Position numbers and translations under genes: made by a program. A DNA stretch of 64,000 nucleotides from Halonatronomonas betaini (GTDB lineage: Bacteria > Bacillota > Halanaerobiia > Halanaerobiales > Halarsenatibacteraceae): positions 186,001-250,000 of the forward strand of contig NZ_JADPIE010000002.1 of assembly GCF_015666175.1 (NCBI RefSeq), given 5' to 3'. Positions 33,025 through 41,530 of this stretch are shown here, piece after piece (position 1 is the stretch's first letter; each line of letters begins with the position of its first letter). The notes under the pieces are model-generated. The model was not told the DNA's origin. It saw only the letters and a list, made by a program, of their open reading frames with translations, and did not search any database.

Positions 33025-33027
33025 TAA

Positions 33028-33957
33028 TTACCAATTAAGAGGGTTGTCTTTTATCTTGTCATTATAGAGTTTTTCATAATCTTTTAATTTAGAATCATCG
33101 AGTCTTAAGCTTCTGGCTGCCAGATTATGGCTTAATTGCTCTGTATTTCGTACACCTGGTATAACTGTTGATATTTCAGGATAGGAGAGGATGAAGCTTA
33201 TAGCTTCATGGACCATACTTGTGTCTTCATCTTTTATCTTCCTGACACCATCTACCAGCTTGCTGCGCCTTGTAATCTCAGCCTCTGACCATCTCTCTCT
33301 AATTCCTGTAAAGCTGCTGCTGGAGTCATATTTCCCTGTTAACCAGCCAGAATCGAGAGGAACTTTTACAATCAGGCCAACTCCTTTTTTACTGGCCTCG
33401 GCAAATGCTTTTTTAGGCTCCTGGTGAAAAATGTTGAACATGATTTCAATAACCTGGGCATCTGTATTATTTAATAATGCAAAGATTTCTTTGCTGGTAT
33501 CTACAGAGGCTCCATAGGCTTTTATTTTGCCCTCGGACTTTAATTCTGCCAGGATATCGAAATGCTCTGTTTTGCCCTCAAGAGCTTCGAAGGGTGGATT
33601 ATGCAATAGTAGTGAATCGAGATAATCTGTCTGCAGGCGTTTTAAACTGCCTGCAACTGAATCTCTGATTAGATCAGGATTAAAGTCTATTTTGTCTTCA
33701 GGTGAATGGCCAAACTTACTGTTAATAACGACATCTTCTCGTTTATTCTTTAATGCCTTGCCTAATATCTCTTCACTTTTGCCCAGCGCATAATTAGGAG
33801 CTGTATCAAATAAATTGCAGCCTAGATCTATTGCCTTATGGACTAACTCAACTGCTTTTTCACCGGTTGAACCGTCTTCTCTGGTATTGCCAAGCTGCCA
33901 AGCTCCAAAGCCGACTTCTGAAACTTCTATGCCTGTATTTCCAAGTTTTCTCCGCAT
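33028..33957 (-). CDS. Aldo/keto reductase
   Basis: A 309-residue NADPH-dependent carbonyl reductase of the AKR superfamily. The catalytic tetrad segments are visible: FDTAPNYALGKSEEILG (Asp, Tyr), INSKFGHSPED (Lys) and SLLLHNPPFEAL (His), with the cofactor segment IPGVRNTEQLSHNLAA near the end. It is the last gene of the glucan operon, four bases after the preceding AKR, and has GGGGG as its ribosome site. In this operon it may reduce or oxidise sugars or their aldehyde by-products; the true substrate is unknown. Confidence 0.88.
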   Translation of the reverse strand: MRRKLGNTGIEVSEVGFGAWQLGNTREDGSTGEKAVELVHKAIDLGCNLFDTAPNYALGKSEEILGKALKNKREDVVINSKFGHSPEDKIDFNPDLIRDSVAGSLKRLQTDYLDSLLLHNPPFEALEGKTEHFDILAELKSEGKIKAYGASVDTSKEIFALLNNTDAQVIEIMFNIFHQEPKKAFAEASKKGVGLIVKVPLDSGWLTGKYDSSSSFTGIRERWSEAEITRRSKLVDGVRKIKDEDTSMVHEAISFILSYPEISTVIPGVRNTEQLSHNLAARSLRLDDSKLKDYEKLYNDKIKDNPLNW

Positions 33958-33961
33958 GCTT

Positions 33962-34960
33962 TTATGCCCCCAGTTCTAAAATTTTATCTATCTCGTTTAA
34001 TTCTTCTTCGCTAAAGCTCAGGTTTCCGATTATCTGAACATTTTCTTTGATCTGAGCAGGTTTGCTGGCGCCAACCAGGACTGATGTAATCTCTTCTCTC
34101 CTTAAAACCCAGGCTAAAGCCATCTGAGCCAGCGACTGACCTCTTTTATTAGCTATTTCATTTAGCTTTTTAATTTTATTTAGTTTAGCTTCAGTTATAT
34201 CACTGCCATTCAGGAACTGGCTGGAGCTTGCTGCTCTGGAATCAGCAGGGATTCCATCGAGATATTTATCTGTCAATAAACCCTGGGCCAGTGGCGTAAA
34301 GACGATTGTACCCAGGCCTTTATCTTTTATAACCTTTAATAATTTATCTTCGATTGTTCGGTTAAAGATAGAATAGGCCGGTTGGTGGATGATAAATGGC
34401 GTGCCCAGTTCTGTCAGTATTTTATAGGCCCTTTCAGTCTCGTCCGGGCCATAGTTTGAGATTCCGACATAGAGGGCCTTGCCCTGTTTTACGATTGTAT
34501 CTAAGGCCTGCATTGATTCTTCCAGAGGTGTTTCCTGGTCTGGCCTGTGATGATAGAAAATATCTACATATTCGAGGCCAAGTCTTTTCAGGCTTTGATC
34601 TATGCTTGAAATGAGGTATTTCCTGGAACCACCATCTCCATAGGGCCCTGGCCACATGCCGTAACCGGCTTTTGTTGAGATTACCAGTTCATCTCTGTAG
34701 CCATTTAGATCTTGATTTAAGATTCTGCCCAGGGTCTTTTCAGCAGACCCCGGGGGAGGACCATAGTTGTTCGCCAGATCGAAATGGGTAATCCCTGAAT
34801 CAAAGGCTGTCTGGATCAATTTCCGGCTATTGGCAAATTCATCTACATGGCCAAAATTGTGCCAGAGGCCTAATGATACAGCCGGGAGTTTAAGGCCACT
34901 CTGGCCGACCTGGTTGTATTTCATCTTTTCGTATCTATTTTCAGCTGGAATGTAAGTCAT
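33962..34960 (-). CDS. Aldo/keto reductase, YghZ/Kv-beta type
   Basis: A 332-residue AKR close to the YghZ (L-glyceraldehyde 3-phosphate reductase) and potassium-channel beta subunit branch, shown by FDLANNYGPPPGSAEKTLG, ISTKAGYGMWPGPYGDGGSR, and VDIFYHHRPDQETPLEE. The NADPH segment SVLVGASKPAQIKENV is present. It starts four bases after the GH16 stop and is followed four bases later by the second AKR, so the three are translated in series. The YghZ branch acts on small aldehydes such as methylglyoxal, which would fit detoxification during fast sugar use. This link is inference. Confidence 0.88.
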   Translation of the reverse strand: MTYIPAENRYEKMKYNQVGQSGLKLPAVSLGLWHNFGHVDEFANSRKLIQTAFDSGITHFDLANNYGPPPGSAEKTLGRILNQDLNGYRDELVISTKAGYGMWPGPYGDGGSRKYLISSIDQSLKRLGLEYVDIFYHHRPDQETPLEESMQALDTIVKQGKALYVGISNYGPDETERAYKILTELGTPFIIHQPAYSIFNRTIEDKLLKVIKDKGLGTIVFTPLAQGLLTDKYLDGIPADSRAASSSQFLNGSDITEAKLNKIKKLNEIANKRGQSLAQMALAWVLRREEITSVLVGASKPAQIKENVQIIGNLSFSEEELNEIDKILELGA

Positions 34961-34964
34961 AGTT

Positions 34965-36374
34965 TTACCTGTCCTTTCTTACTCCATCATTTTCTGTTCT
35001 TTCGATTGCATGGAAAAGTTCATCATTGACATACCAGCGCATTTCATCTTCTTCCCATTCAAGGATAAATGTATTGAAACCCTCGGTGAAGTCGCCTTCT
35101 GGCAGGATGTAATTGTTGCCGATTCCATCTCCGGCATAATGGCCTGGACCATGGACTGTCCCGTGGACTTCATCTGGATTCTGGCCTAGAAATTCCATGA
35201 TATCAATTTCGCCAGACTGGGGCCAGCCGACTTCGTCGATATCTTCGCCTAACATCCAGAGTGCTGGCCATACTCCCTGACCGCCATCAGGTAGTTTGGC
35301 ACTAATTTCAACACGGCCATATTCCATGTTGACTTTGCTCTGGGTGATCATTCTGGTTGATGTGTAATCATAGCTGCCAAATTCATCGGATCTTTCTTCT
35401 TCACGGGCTTCGATTATAAGTCTGTCATCTTCTATCCAGGCATTTTCGCCCTCTGTATAATACTGAAGTTCTGCATTACCCCAGCCAGGAATCCCCTGGG
35501 CGTGGCCATTACCGATTTCAAAGGTCCAGTAATCTTCATTAATTTCATCACCGTCGAACTGATCTTCCCATTCTAAATTGCCGTTCTGATCAAGTACTCT
35601 GATATAGTCTACTTCCATTCTGGTTGGGAATTCAGTGGTTTCATCTGGATAGCCTGGCCAGTGTCCACCGACTGCGACATTAAAGATAAAGAAGAAATCG
35701 TCATCATAGACCCATTCTGTATCAGGTTCAGGTTCTGTTCTATCGACTTCTTCGACCTGTTCTACCTGCTCTAACTCTACATTATCGATCCAGATAGTTC
35801 CATCGTCAAGGCCTAACTGGAATTCAAATCTGGCTAAATCATCAGTTTCCTGATTCATGACAAATTCAAATTCATAGGTTGTCATTTCTTCTGTTAGATC
35901 AAATAACATGCCGTTTGTATCGCCCTGGCCAGGATTATAAGAGGTCCAGCCTCTGCCGCCTGTTCCACCTATTTTTATTTCCATATCTCTTTCTTTTGAA
36001 GCTCTGGCATCAAAACTTACCTGATAGCGATAGCCTTCTTCAATTGTTAATGGGGCCTGAAGCAGTTGAACTGCATAGGAAGTTCCGCCGCCATCACTGA
36101 TATCTACTTTAAGTCTCTCATCATCTAATTCTGCAGTTGCCTGACCTCCATTTTCCAGGAAGAGCCAGTTGTTTAGAGTATCAAAGTTGCCTGTGCCTTC
36201 TTCTTCTAAATCATCGTCTGCCCTGTAGATTTCCCCGGTGAAATCTTCATTACTTAAAAGATTATCTGCCTGAACAGCTGTAGTTAAGCTAAATGTTAAA
36301 AGGACTGCCAGCATCAAAACACCAGAACCAATAATTATCTGTTTTCTAATAGATTTTTCTTTGATTTTACTCAA
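34965..36374 (-). CDS. GH16 beta-glucanase, circularly permuted, with CBM
   Basis: A 469-residue exported enzyme. Order: signal peptide (1-36), a CBM4/9-like beta-sandwich (about 38-203), then residues 219-262 (WVYDDDFFFIFNVAVGG... MEVDYIRVLD), which are normally the last segment of a GH16 domain, and only then residues 266-463, the normal beginning and core (LEWEDQFDGDEINEDYWTFE, GNAELQYYTEG, SGEIDIMEFLG). Catalytic residues are Glu389, Asp391 and Glu394 of the ExDxxE motif. The chain ends at GVRKDR in the loop where the displaced segment would normally follow. All GH16 parts are present once, in rotated order. It should cut beta-1,3-glucan (laminarin) outside the cell. Spacing of 35 nt to GH30 upstream and 4 nt to the AKR downstream places it in the operon. 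Confidence 0.85.
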   Translation of the reverse strand: MSKIKEKSIRKQIIIGSGVLMLAVLLTFSLTTAVQADNLLSNEDFTGEIYRADDDLEEEGTGNFDTLNNWLFLENGGQATAELDDERLKVDISDGGGTSYAVQLLQAPLTIEEGYRYQVSFDARASKERDMEIKIGGTGGRGWTSYNPGQGDTNGMLFDLTEEMTTYEFEFVMNQETDDLARFEFQLGLDDGTIWIDNVELEQVEQVEEVDRTEPEPDTEWVYDDDFFFIFNVAVGGHWPGYPDETTEFPTRMEVDYIRVLDQNGNLEWEDQFDGDEINEDYWTFEIGNGHAQGIPGWGNAELQYYTEGENAWIEDDRLIIEAREEERSDEFGSYDYTSTRMITQSKVNMEYGRVEISAKLPDGGQGVWPALWMLGEDIDEVGWPQSGEIDIMEFLGQNPDEVHGTVHGPGHYAGDGIGNNYILPEGDFTEGFNTFILEWEEDEMRWYVNDELFHAIERTENDGVRKDR

Positions 36375-36409
36375 AGTTTTCCCCTCCTTTAGGGATTAAT
36401 TTTTTTGAT

Positions 36410-37762
36410 TTAAATGATAATAGTCTTAATTGAATGGGCCTTGCTTTCTAGCTCTGCTCCAGAATTATCATGGTTTAAGATAAATTGATAATCGCTGTCT
36501 GTTTCATTCATTACTACTAAAGCAATGCTGCCATCAGGGTTTTCAAAGGCTGTTATATTTAGGTCATCTAAGTCTGATTGCCAGGCTATTCTTCTGGCGC
36601 CTGGTTTAATGTATTTGCTGAAATGGCCGATATAGTAATATGAGCTATTATAGTGGAGCTTATTTTCTTTAGTATCGGCAATAATTGGGGCATCACAGTA
36701 ATTGCCAACATGATTTGGGCCACCCTCTTCATTTAGGACCAGATTCCAGTCGAGATAACCTTCAGTCCAGTTGTTTAAATCACCAATAATATTTCTGCCG
36801 TATCTTTCGCCGGTAAACCATTCGCCTATTTTGGTGCCGCCTTCCTGGCAGCCTTCTGTAAATAGGAGGTGTTTATCTGGATAAAGTTCATGGACTTTGC
36901 CGACATTCTCAAACTCTTCGCAGACATACCAGTGGAATGCTGTGCCCCAGACATAACTGGCTGCTTCTCTATCTGAGAGGACTGCTGAAGCTCTTTTAAC
37001 TATGATATCCCTGTTATGATCGCAGATTAAGATATTTACATCTTCTAAATTCTCTTTTGCCATGATTGGACCAAGAAAGCATTTTATGAAATCCCGTTCT
37101 TCTTCAGGTGTATAGATGCAGGAGTCCCAGGTCTGGACAGCCTCTGGTTCGTTCTGGACTGAGACTCCCCAGATATCAAGGCCTGCCTGGCGATAGGCTT
37201 TAATGAATTTAGTGAAATATTTTGCCCAGGTCTCCCGGTATTCAGGCAGGAGCTTGCCACCATTATTCATTTCATTATTGGTCTTCATCCAGGCCGGAGG
37301 ACTCCAGGGAGAGGCCAGAAGCTTGAGATTATCGCCTCTTTCGGCTATAGCATCTTTGATTAGTGGAATTATTTTTTCTTTATCCCTTGAGATATCAAAG
37401 GTTTCAAGTTTTTTGTCATTTTCTTCGACATAGGTGTAGTTTTCCAGGGCAAAATCACAGCTATGAATGTGGATCCGGCCCAGTGAATAGCCAAGGCCAT
37501 TATCCTGATTAAAATAGCTATCGATCACCTCCTGTCTTAATTCTGGAGATATTTGAGACAGGGTATGGGCTGCAGCCTCTGTAAAGGCTCCGCCAAAACC
37601 TAAAATTTCCTGGTATTTCTTTGAGCTATCCAGCTCTATGACAGGCTTTTTAGTATTTGATCTTTCCAGATTAGTTAGTTCTACTCTTTCTTTTTCAGTA
37701 AGTCTTAAGTCTGTACCTTTTGCAGTTTCGATGATTTTAATATATTTAGAAATTTTTCTCAC
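36410..37762 (-). CDS. GH30 glycosidase (beta-glucosylceramidase/beta-1,6-glucanase type)
   Basis: A 450-residue GH30 enzyme, (beta/alpha)8 barrel with the flanking beta-domain. GFGGAFTEAAAHTLSQI starts the barrel; the acid/base Glu is in SVQNEPEAVQTW (about residue 201) and the nucleophile Glu in LLFTEGCQEGG (about 297). No signal peptide is seen, so it acts in the cytoplasm on imported oligosaccharides, probably removing beta-1,6-linked glucose branches of laminarin. The start is unclear: GTG at 37762 lies within AAGGTGAG, and the codon at the normal distance from that ribosome site is ATT (37753). It follows the GH161-type gene by 31 nt. Confidence 0.85.
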   Translation of the reverse strand: MRKISKYIKIIETAKGTDLRLTEKERVELTNLERSNTKKPVIELDSSKKYQEILGFGGAFTEAAAHTLSQISPELRQEVIDSYFNQDNGLGYSLGRIHIHSCDFALENYTYVEENDKKLETFDISRDKEKIIPLIKDAIAERGDNLKLLASPWSPPAWMKTNNEMNNGGKLLPEYRETWAKYFTKFIKAYRQAGLDIWGVSVQNEPEAVQTWDSCIYTPEEERDFIKCFLGPIMAKENLEDVNILICDHNRDIIVKRASAVLSDREAASYVWGTAFHWYVCEEFENVGKVHELYPDKHLLFTEGCQEGGTKIGEWFTGERYGRNIIGDLNNWTEGYLDWNLVLNEEGGPNHVGNYCDAPIIADTKENKLHYNSSYYYIGHFSKYIKPGARRIAWQSDLDDLNITAFENPDGSIALVVMNETDSDYQFILNHDNSGAELESKAHSIKTIII

Positions 37763-37793
37763 CTTCTTCTTATTTCTGTTTTTGATACCAGTC

Positions 37794-40700
37794 TTATTTC
37801 AAGAAAATATCTATCTGTTTAATCTCTAAATCTCTAATTCTATGCGCAAGTGCACCTTTGATATCTGTTGCTTCAACTTTTATTTTTGTACCTCGCTCAG
37901 TTGTGACCACATACCTCTTAATTTCAGCTTTATTCTGACCAAAGGTGTCTTTCCGGTCTGGATTATGATAGACGACCAGGGTATGGCCCAGGAAGCGATG
38001 GGCAAAGGCATTTTCAGGTATCTCTATCTCTTCAGATTCAGTCTCTGAGACCTGAAGTTTAACTTGCTTGCTTCTGGTTGTAAATAAATCGGATTTTAAT
38101 GCTGGCTCTGGAGAATATATTAGCTCATCATTATTCAACTTAAATGGTTTCGGGCCAAAGGCCATTAATGACCAGATATGAAGATACTCGGCAGTTGAAC
38201 CGCTTAATCTGGCAATATAACCCCGGCCATGGTTTTTGCTATCATTATTCAGGCTGCTCAGAATAAATGAGCTATTTTCAAGGATGCTCCGGCCGTATGT
38301 TTCAGGGTCCTGGAATGGCACCAGGGCACCCTCTATAGCCTGATAATACTCTTCATAAAGACCTGATTTGATCAGTTCTAATAGATATTTATATTCCATA
38401 TGGAGCCAGATTGAGCCATTTTCTAACCAGCCCGGGCTAAATGCTCTGGCCCTGCCAATCTCATGGGATTGATCTGAAAGACTCTCATTGACCCGATACA
38501 TCTTTAAGGGTTGATCATAAAGTTCGCTCTTCTGGACGCTCTGATGGAGGTTTCTAGCCTGCTCCTTAGATTTTAGAACTTTCATGGCTCTAACCTGACC
38601 TTCTAAAAATGCAGGTAATCTATGCTGTTTGAATTCATTGATTTCAAGTAATGGACGCCCGCTATCTGGTAGTTCACCGGTTTTTTCATAATCTACTGCT
38701 TCATAGGAATAATACATTGTATATAGGCCTGAATCTTCTCTGGCTGAATTTACTGCAGCAATTAATTTTTGATTGGCCAGCTCTAAGAAGTCCTGGATTT
38801 CGCTGATAGTTAGCTGAGTCTCATCTCCTGAGAATGAGTTAAAGACCCTGTCACGATAGTCTTCTCTGGCTTTAGTGGCCTTCTGCCAGTAGTTAAAGTT
38901 ATTCTGATTATCTTTCCAGTCCTCCAGGAGCTGGTTTATTTTATTGAAGAATTCGGCTACCTCTTCTGGCAGGCCTACTCCTGTTACCTGGCTGGAGAGG
39001 TTATTGAGTTTTTCTGATAGGAATTCTACCAGTCTTTGAAGCTCCATGGTCTCGGCTATCGATGAGCCGAAAATACCTGGAAGTCCATTCAGGGCATCAT
39101 ACCAGCCTGGTTTATTGGCTTCCATCTCAATGCCTGTACCTGCAGGGTCCAGAGTTGAAATCTTATTGATTATAAGGGTTAATAACTTGGTGGTTAGATC
39201 GGTATAATAGATCTCGCCATTTTCTGTTCTCTGATAATAGGGGAATTTCTCCCTGTTTGCTATCTCTTCTTTTTTGGCTTCATCTTCTTTAAGGGCATTG
39301 TACTGACGGGGACCATTTTCTGTCAGCTGATACTTTTTAGACCGAGGCAGGACTTTAACATGATTGTCATAGAAAGTATAAGTCCTGTCTTTAAAGAGCA
39401 GTTCTAGCTCTTTATCTGGATATACAGCCAGGTAGTTTTCGATTAAATCTAGATTATAGGTCCAGTGATCTATCCAGTAACCCTCGCCAAATTTTGCTTC
39501 TGTCCAGGATGAGGAGTTATCAATTACTAAATCAATAAAGGATTCCAGATCCTGTTTAAGCTCTATCCTGTGATTTTCAATAAAGACTGCTATCTGGCCA
39601 GGAGTGAATGGTTTTTCCAGTCTATTTAGAAGACTGGTGCTATTTTTTGATTTAAGTTGGGTTTTAATTTTATCTCTGGCTTCCTGTCTGGAGATGATAA
39701 ATTTGCTTCCTTCTATAACCAGGGGATTGTATCCGTCTGCCTGGATTAGGTTTGCAAATGTCTTTATATTATCTTCTTTAACTTCTGGATTGAAGAAGTT
39801 ATCTGAGCGCCTATTCTGGTTGATATCCCGGTAGTTACCATTACCCTGAGAATAATAGGTTGGCTCCAGTAAGAAGTCGTTATAATCTCTTTCTAAATCA
39901 CCATGTTTCCTTGAGAAGATATGATAGGTGGTCTTATTTTCCTTTTCACCGAGGCTAATCGGAAAGCCACCTCTTAAAAGGTTATCAAGGAACGTCTGAC
40001 TGCTGTAGGCATCAAGCTCTGAATTGCCACTGACTGTCAGGATATTATCGCCATAATATTTATGGATATTTTCTGTTTCTGCTTCTTTGTTATTTAAGTA
40101 ATCTTCGGTCATAATTTTATCTTTTACTTCTGCCAGTCGGGATTGGTCAGCCAGATGGCCAAAGGCTGAATTGATTTTGATAGTTTCAGCAGGTCTTAGT
40201 GTTATGCTGGTAGCGGCCATAGCTGCTGGAAATCTATTTTCTAAAATCTGCTCATCCTGATAATCTGCCAGTTCATTTCTTTTAAAGCCCAGTGGATCTT
40301 CCAGTCCGGTCTTTTCGGCAAAGATGACATCTCTATCGACCAGGGGAGTTAATAGCTGTTTGCTGTCTGCTTTGCTGGTAAAGGCAAAGTAGAAATTGCC
40401 TGCTGTCATTTTTTTAATCTCTGCCTCATCTTCAGCCGTGGCTCTAAGACGATAAAATGGGGTTTTATCTTCAAAACCATAGACCTTTGACCAGGCTGAG
40501 ATTGTCTGGCTTACGTCTTTTAAGGCTCCATGTTCGATTCCATAGGGAACAAGGATTGGCATACCATCCAGAATCTCTATCTGTTGTGGCTGGTTGGAGA
40601 GATTTCTTACTGAAACTCTTCTTATCAGGCTGCCAAAGTTTTCATTGGGCAGGATAAAATATTTGACTTCTATTTTAAGCTTTAATTCCTGGTTTATCTC

Positions 40701-41057
40701 CTTTATTGTCAGGGCATGGGGAGCAATAATCATTTCTGTTGTAATATTTTCATTTAAGTTTCTGAAAGGTTCATAGATTGTTCCATTTTTTGTATCCTTT
40801 AATTTAAAAAAGGTCCGAAAACCTTTAGTGGCTACATTCTGATAGGATTTATTTGCCGGATAGAATTCCATGATCGAGCTATCTTTATTTTCAGAGCCAA
40901 AACTGGCAATACCCTGGCCTCTATTGACATAGAATGCCCAGATTGGGATGCCCAGTTTTCCAGCTATACCAGGCAGAAAACTGGCAAATGTTTTTTTGTT
41001 CTGATAGTTTTTTATTATAAAATGGCCCTGACCATTTAGTTGATATTCTTCTGTCAT
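37794..41057 (-). CDS. GH161-type beta-1,3-oligoglucan phosphorylase
   Basis: A 1087-residue cytoplasmic protein related to cellobiose phosphorylases but longer, matching the GH161 size class (beta-1,3-glucan phosphorylases of Paenibacillus). The beginning is typical: FASFLPGIAGKLGIPIWAFY, VNRGQGIASFGSENKD. The (alpha/alpha)6 barrel has GYWIDHWTYNLDLIENYL and GWYDALNGLPGIFGSS (about residue 650), whose Asp is the likely general acid. It would use phosphate to release glucose 1-phosphate from beta-1,3-oligoglucans, saving ATP. It has an AGGAGG ribosome site and follows the cupin gene by 20 nt. GH149 is the alternative family. Confidence 0.78.
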   Translation of the reverse strand: MTEEYQLNGQGHFIIKNYQNKKTFASFLPGIAGKLGIPIWAFYVNRGQGIASFGSENKDSSIMEFYPANKSYQNVATKGFRTFFKLKDTKNGTIYEPFRNLNENITTEMIIAPHALTIKEINQELKLKIEVKYFILPNENFGSLIRRVSVRNLSNQPQQIEILDGMPILVPYGIEHGALKDVSQTISAWSKVYGFEDKTPFYRLRATAEDEAEIKKMTAGNFYFAFTSKADSKQLLTPLVDRDVIFAEKTGLEDPLGFKRNELADYQDEQILENRFPAAMAATSITLRPAETIKINSAFGHLADQSRLAEVKDKIMTEDYLNNKEAETENIHKYYGDNILTVSGNSELDAYSSQTFLDNLLRGGFPISLGEKENKTTYHIFSRKHGDLERDYNDFLLEPTYYSQGNGNYRDINQNRRSDNFFNPEVKEDNIKTFANLIQADGYNPLVIEGSKFIISRQEARDKIKTQLKSKNSTSLLNRLEKPFTPGQIAVFIENHRIELKQDLESFIDLVIDNSSSWTEAKFGEGYWIDHWTYNLDLIENYLAVYPDKELELLFKDRTYTFYDNHVKVLPRSKKYQLTENGPRQYNALKEDEAKKEEIANREKFPYYQRTENGEIYYTDLTTKLLTLIINKISTLDPAGTGIEMEANKPGWYDALNGLPGIFGSSIAETMELQRLVEFLSEKLNNLSSQVTGVGLPEEVAEFFNKINQLLEDWKDNQNNFNYWQKATKAREDYRDRVFNSFSGDETQLTISEIQDFLELANQKLIAAVNSAREDSGLYTMYYSYEAVDYEKTGELPDSGRPLLEINEFKQHRLPAFLEGQVRAMKVLKSKEQARNLHQSVQKSELYDQPLKMYRVNESLSDQSHEIGRARAFSPGWLENGSIWLHMEYKYLLELIKSGLYEEYYQAIEGALVPFQDPETYGRSILENSSFILSSLNNDSKNHGRGYIARLSGSTAEYLHIWSLMAFGPKPFKLNNDELIYSPEPALKSDLFTTRSKQVKLQVSETESEEIEIPENAFAHRFLGHTLVVYHNPDRKDTFGQNKAEIKRYVVTTERGTKIKVEATDIKGALAHRIRDLEIKQIDIFLK

Positions 41058-41077
41058 TCTTTTAACCTCCTGAAATA

Positions 41078-41503
41078 TTATTTAAATAATTCGTCTGCTA
41101 GTCTGATTAATTGATTGCGCTGTTTCCTGTTTAATTTGATTTCCGGGGAGTTTGCATCGGTTGTATCTCGATTTTCTACGATGAGCACCATGGCTTCCTG
41201 GCTCAGGGAATGACTGTGCCAGACTGATTTTTTGACATTATAAAGTTTTAAGGGCTCCATCGACTGGGCATGAATCTCTTCAATCTCTTCATCGCCCTCA
41301 CCGATAAAGAGTATGCAGCTCCCTTTTAATAAGACGAAAACTTCGTCTGTCTCGTCATGTCTCTGAAATTTTGTAATATTTTCCGGGAGCAGTTCATCAC
41401 AGTAATTTAAAACAGCCACACGCCAGCTATCATAATCGATAACTGGCCTGTAGCCTTCTTCGCTGTAGGTTTTAATATCTAGTAATTTCTGTTCTATATT
41501 CAT
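41078..41503 (-). CDS. Cupin-domain protein of the glucan operon
   Basis: A 141-residue single-domain cupin. The pattern FQRHDETDEVFVLLKGSC (motif 1, with one His and Glu available for a metal) is followed by LYNVKKSVWHSHSLS (motif 2 with His). It lies between the GH94 and GH161-type phosphorylase genes with 27 and 20 nt spacing. The role is unknown; similar small cupins appear in sugar operons and may bind or isomerise a sugar or act as a sensor. The metal set looks incomplete compared with enzymatic cupins (one His missing in motif 1), so a binding role is as likely as catalysis. Confidence 0.7.
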   Translation of the reverse strand: MNIEQKLLDIKTYSEEGYRPVIDYDSWRVAVLNYCDELLPENITKFQRHDETDEVFVLLKGSCILFIGEGDEEIEEIHAQSMEPLKLYNVKKSVWHSHSLSQEAMVLIVENRDTTDANSPEIKLNRKQRNQLIRLADELFK

Positions 41504-41530
41504 ATTATCACTATCCTGATTAAATACTTT

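Noticed and set aside
34396-34655. Frames on both strands inside the aldo/keto reductase gene
   Set aside because: They are shadows of a well-supported gene with clear catalytic motifs.
36410-37762. GH30 enzyme as secreted xylanase
   Set aside because: No signal peptide, and the catalytic segments fit the glucosylceramidase/beta-1,6-glucanase branch.
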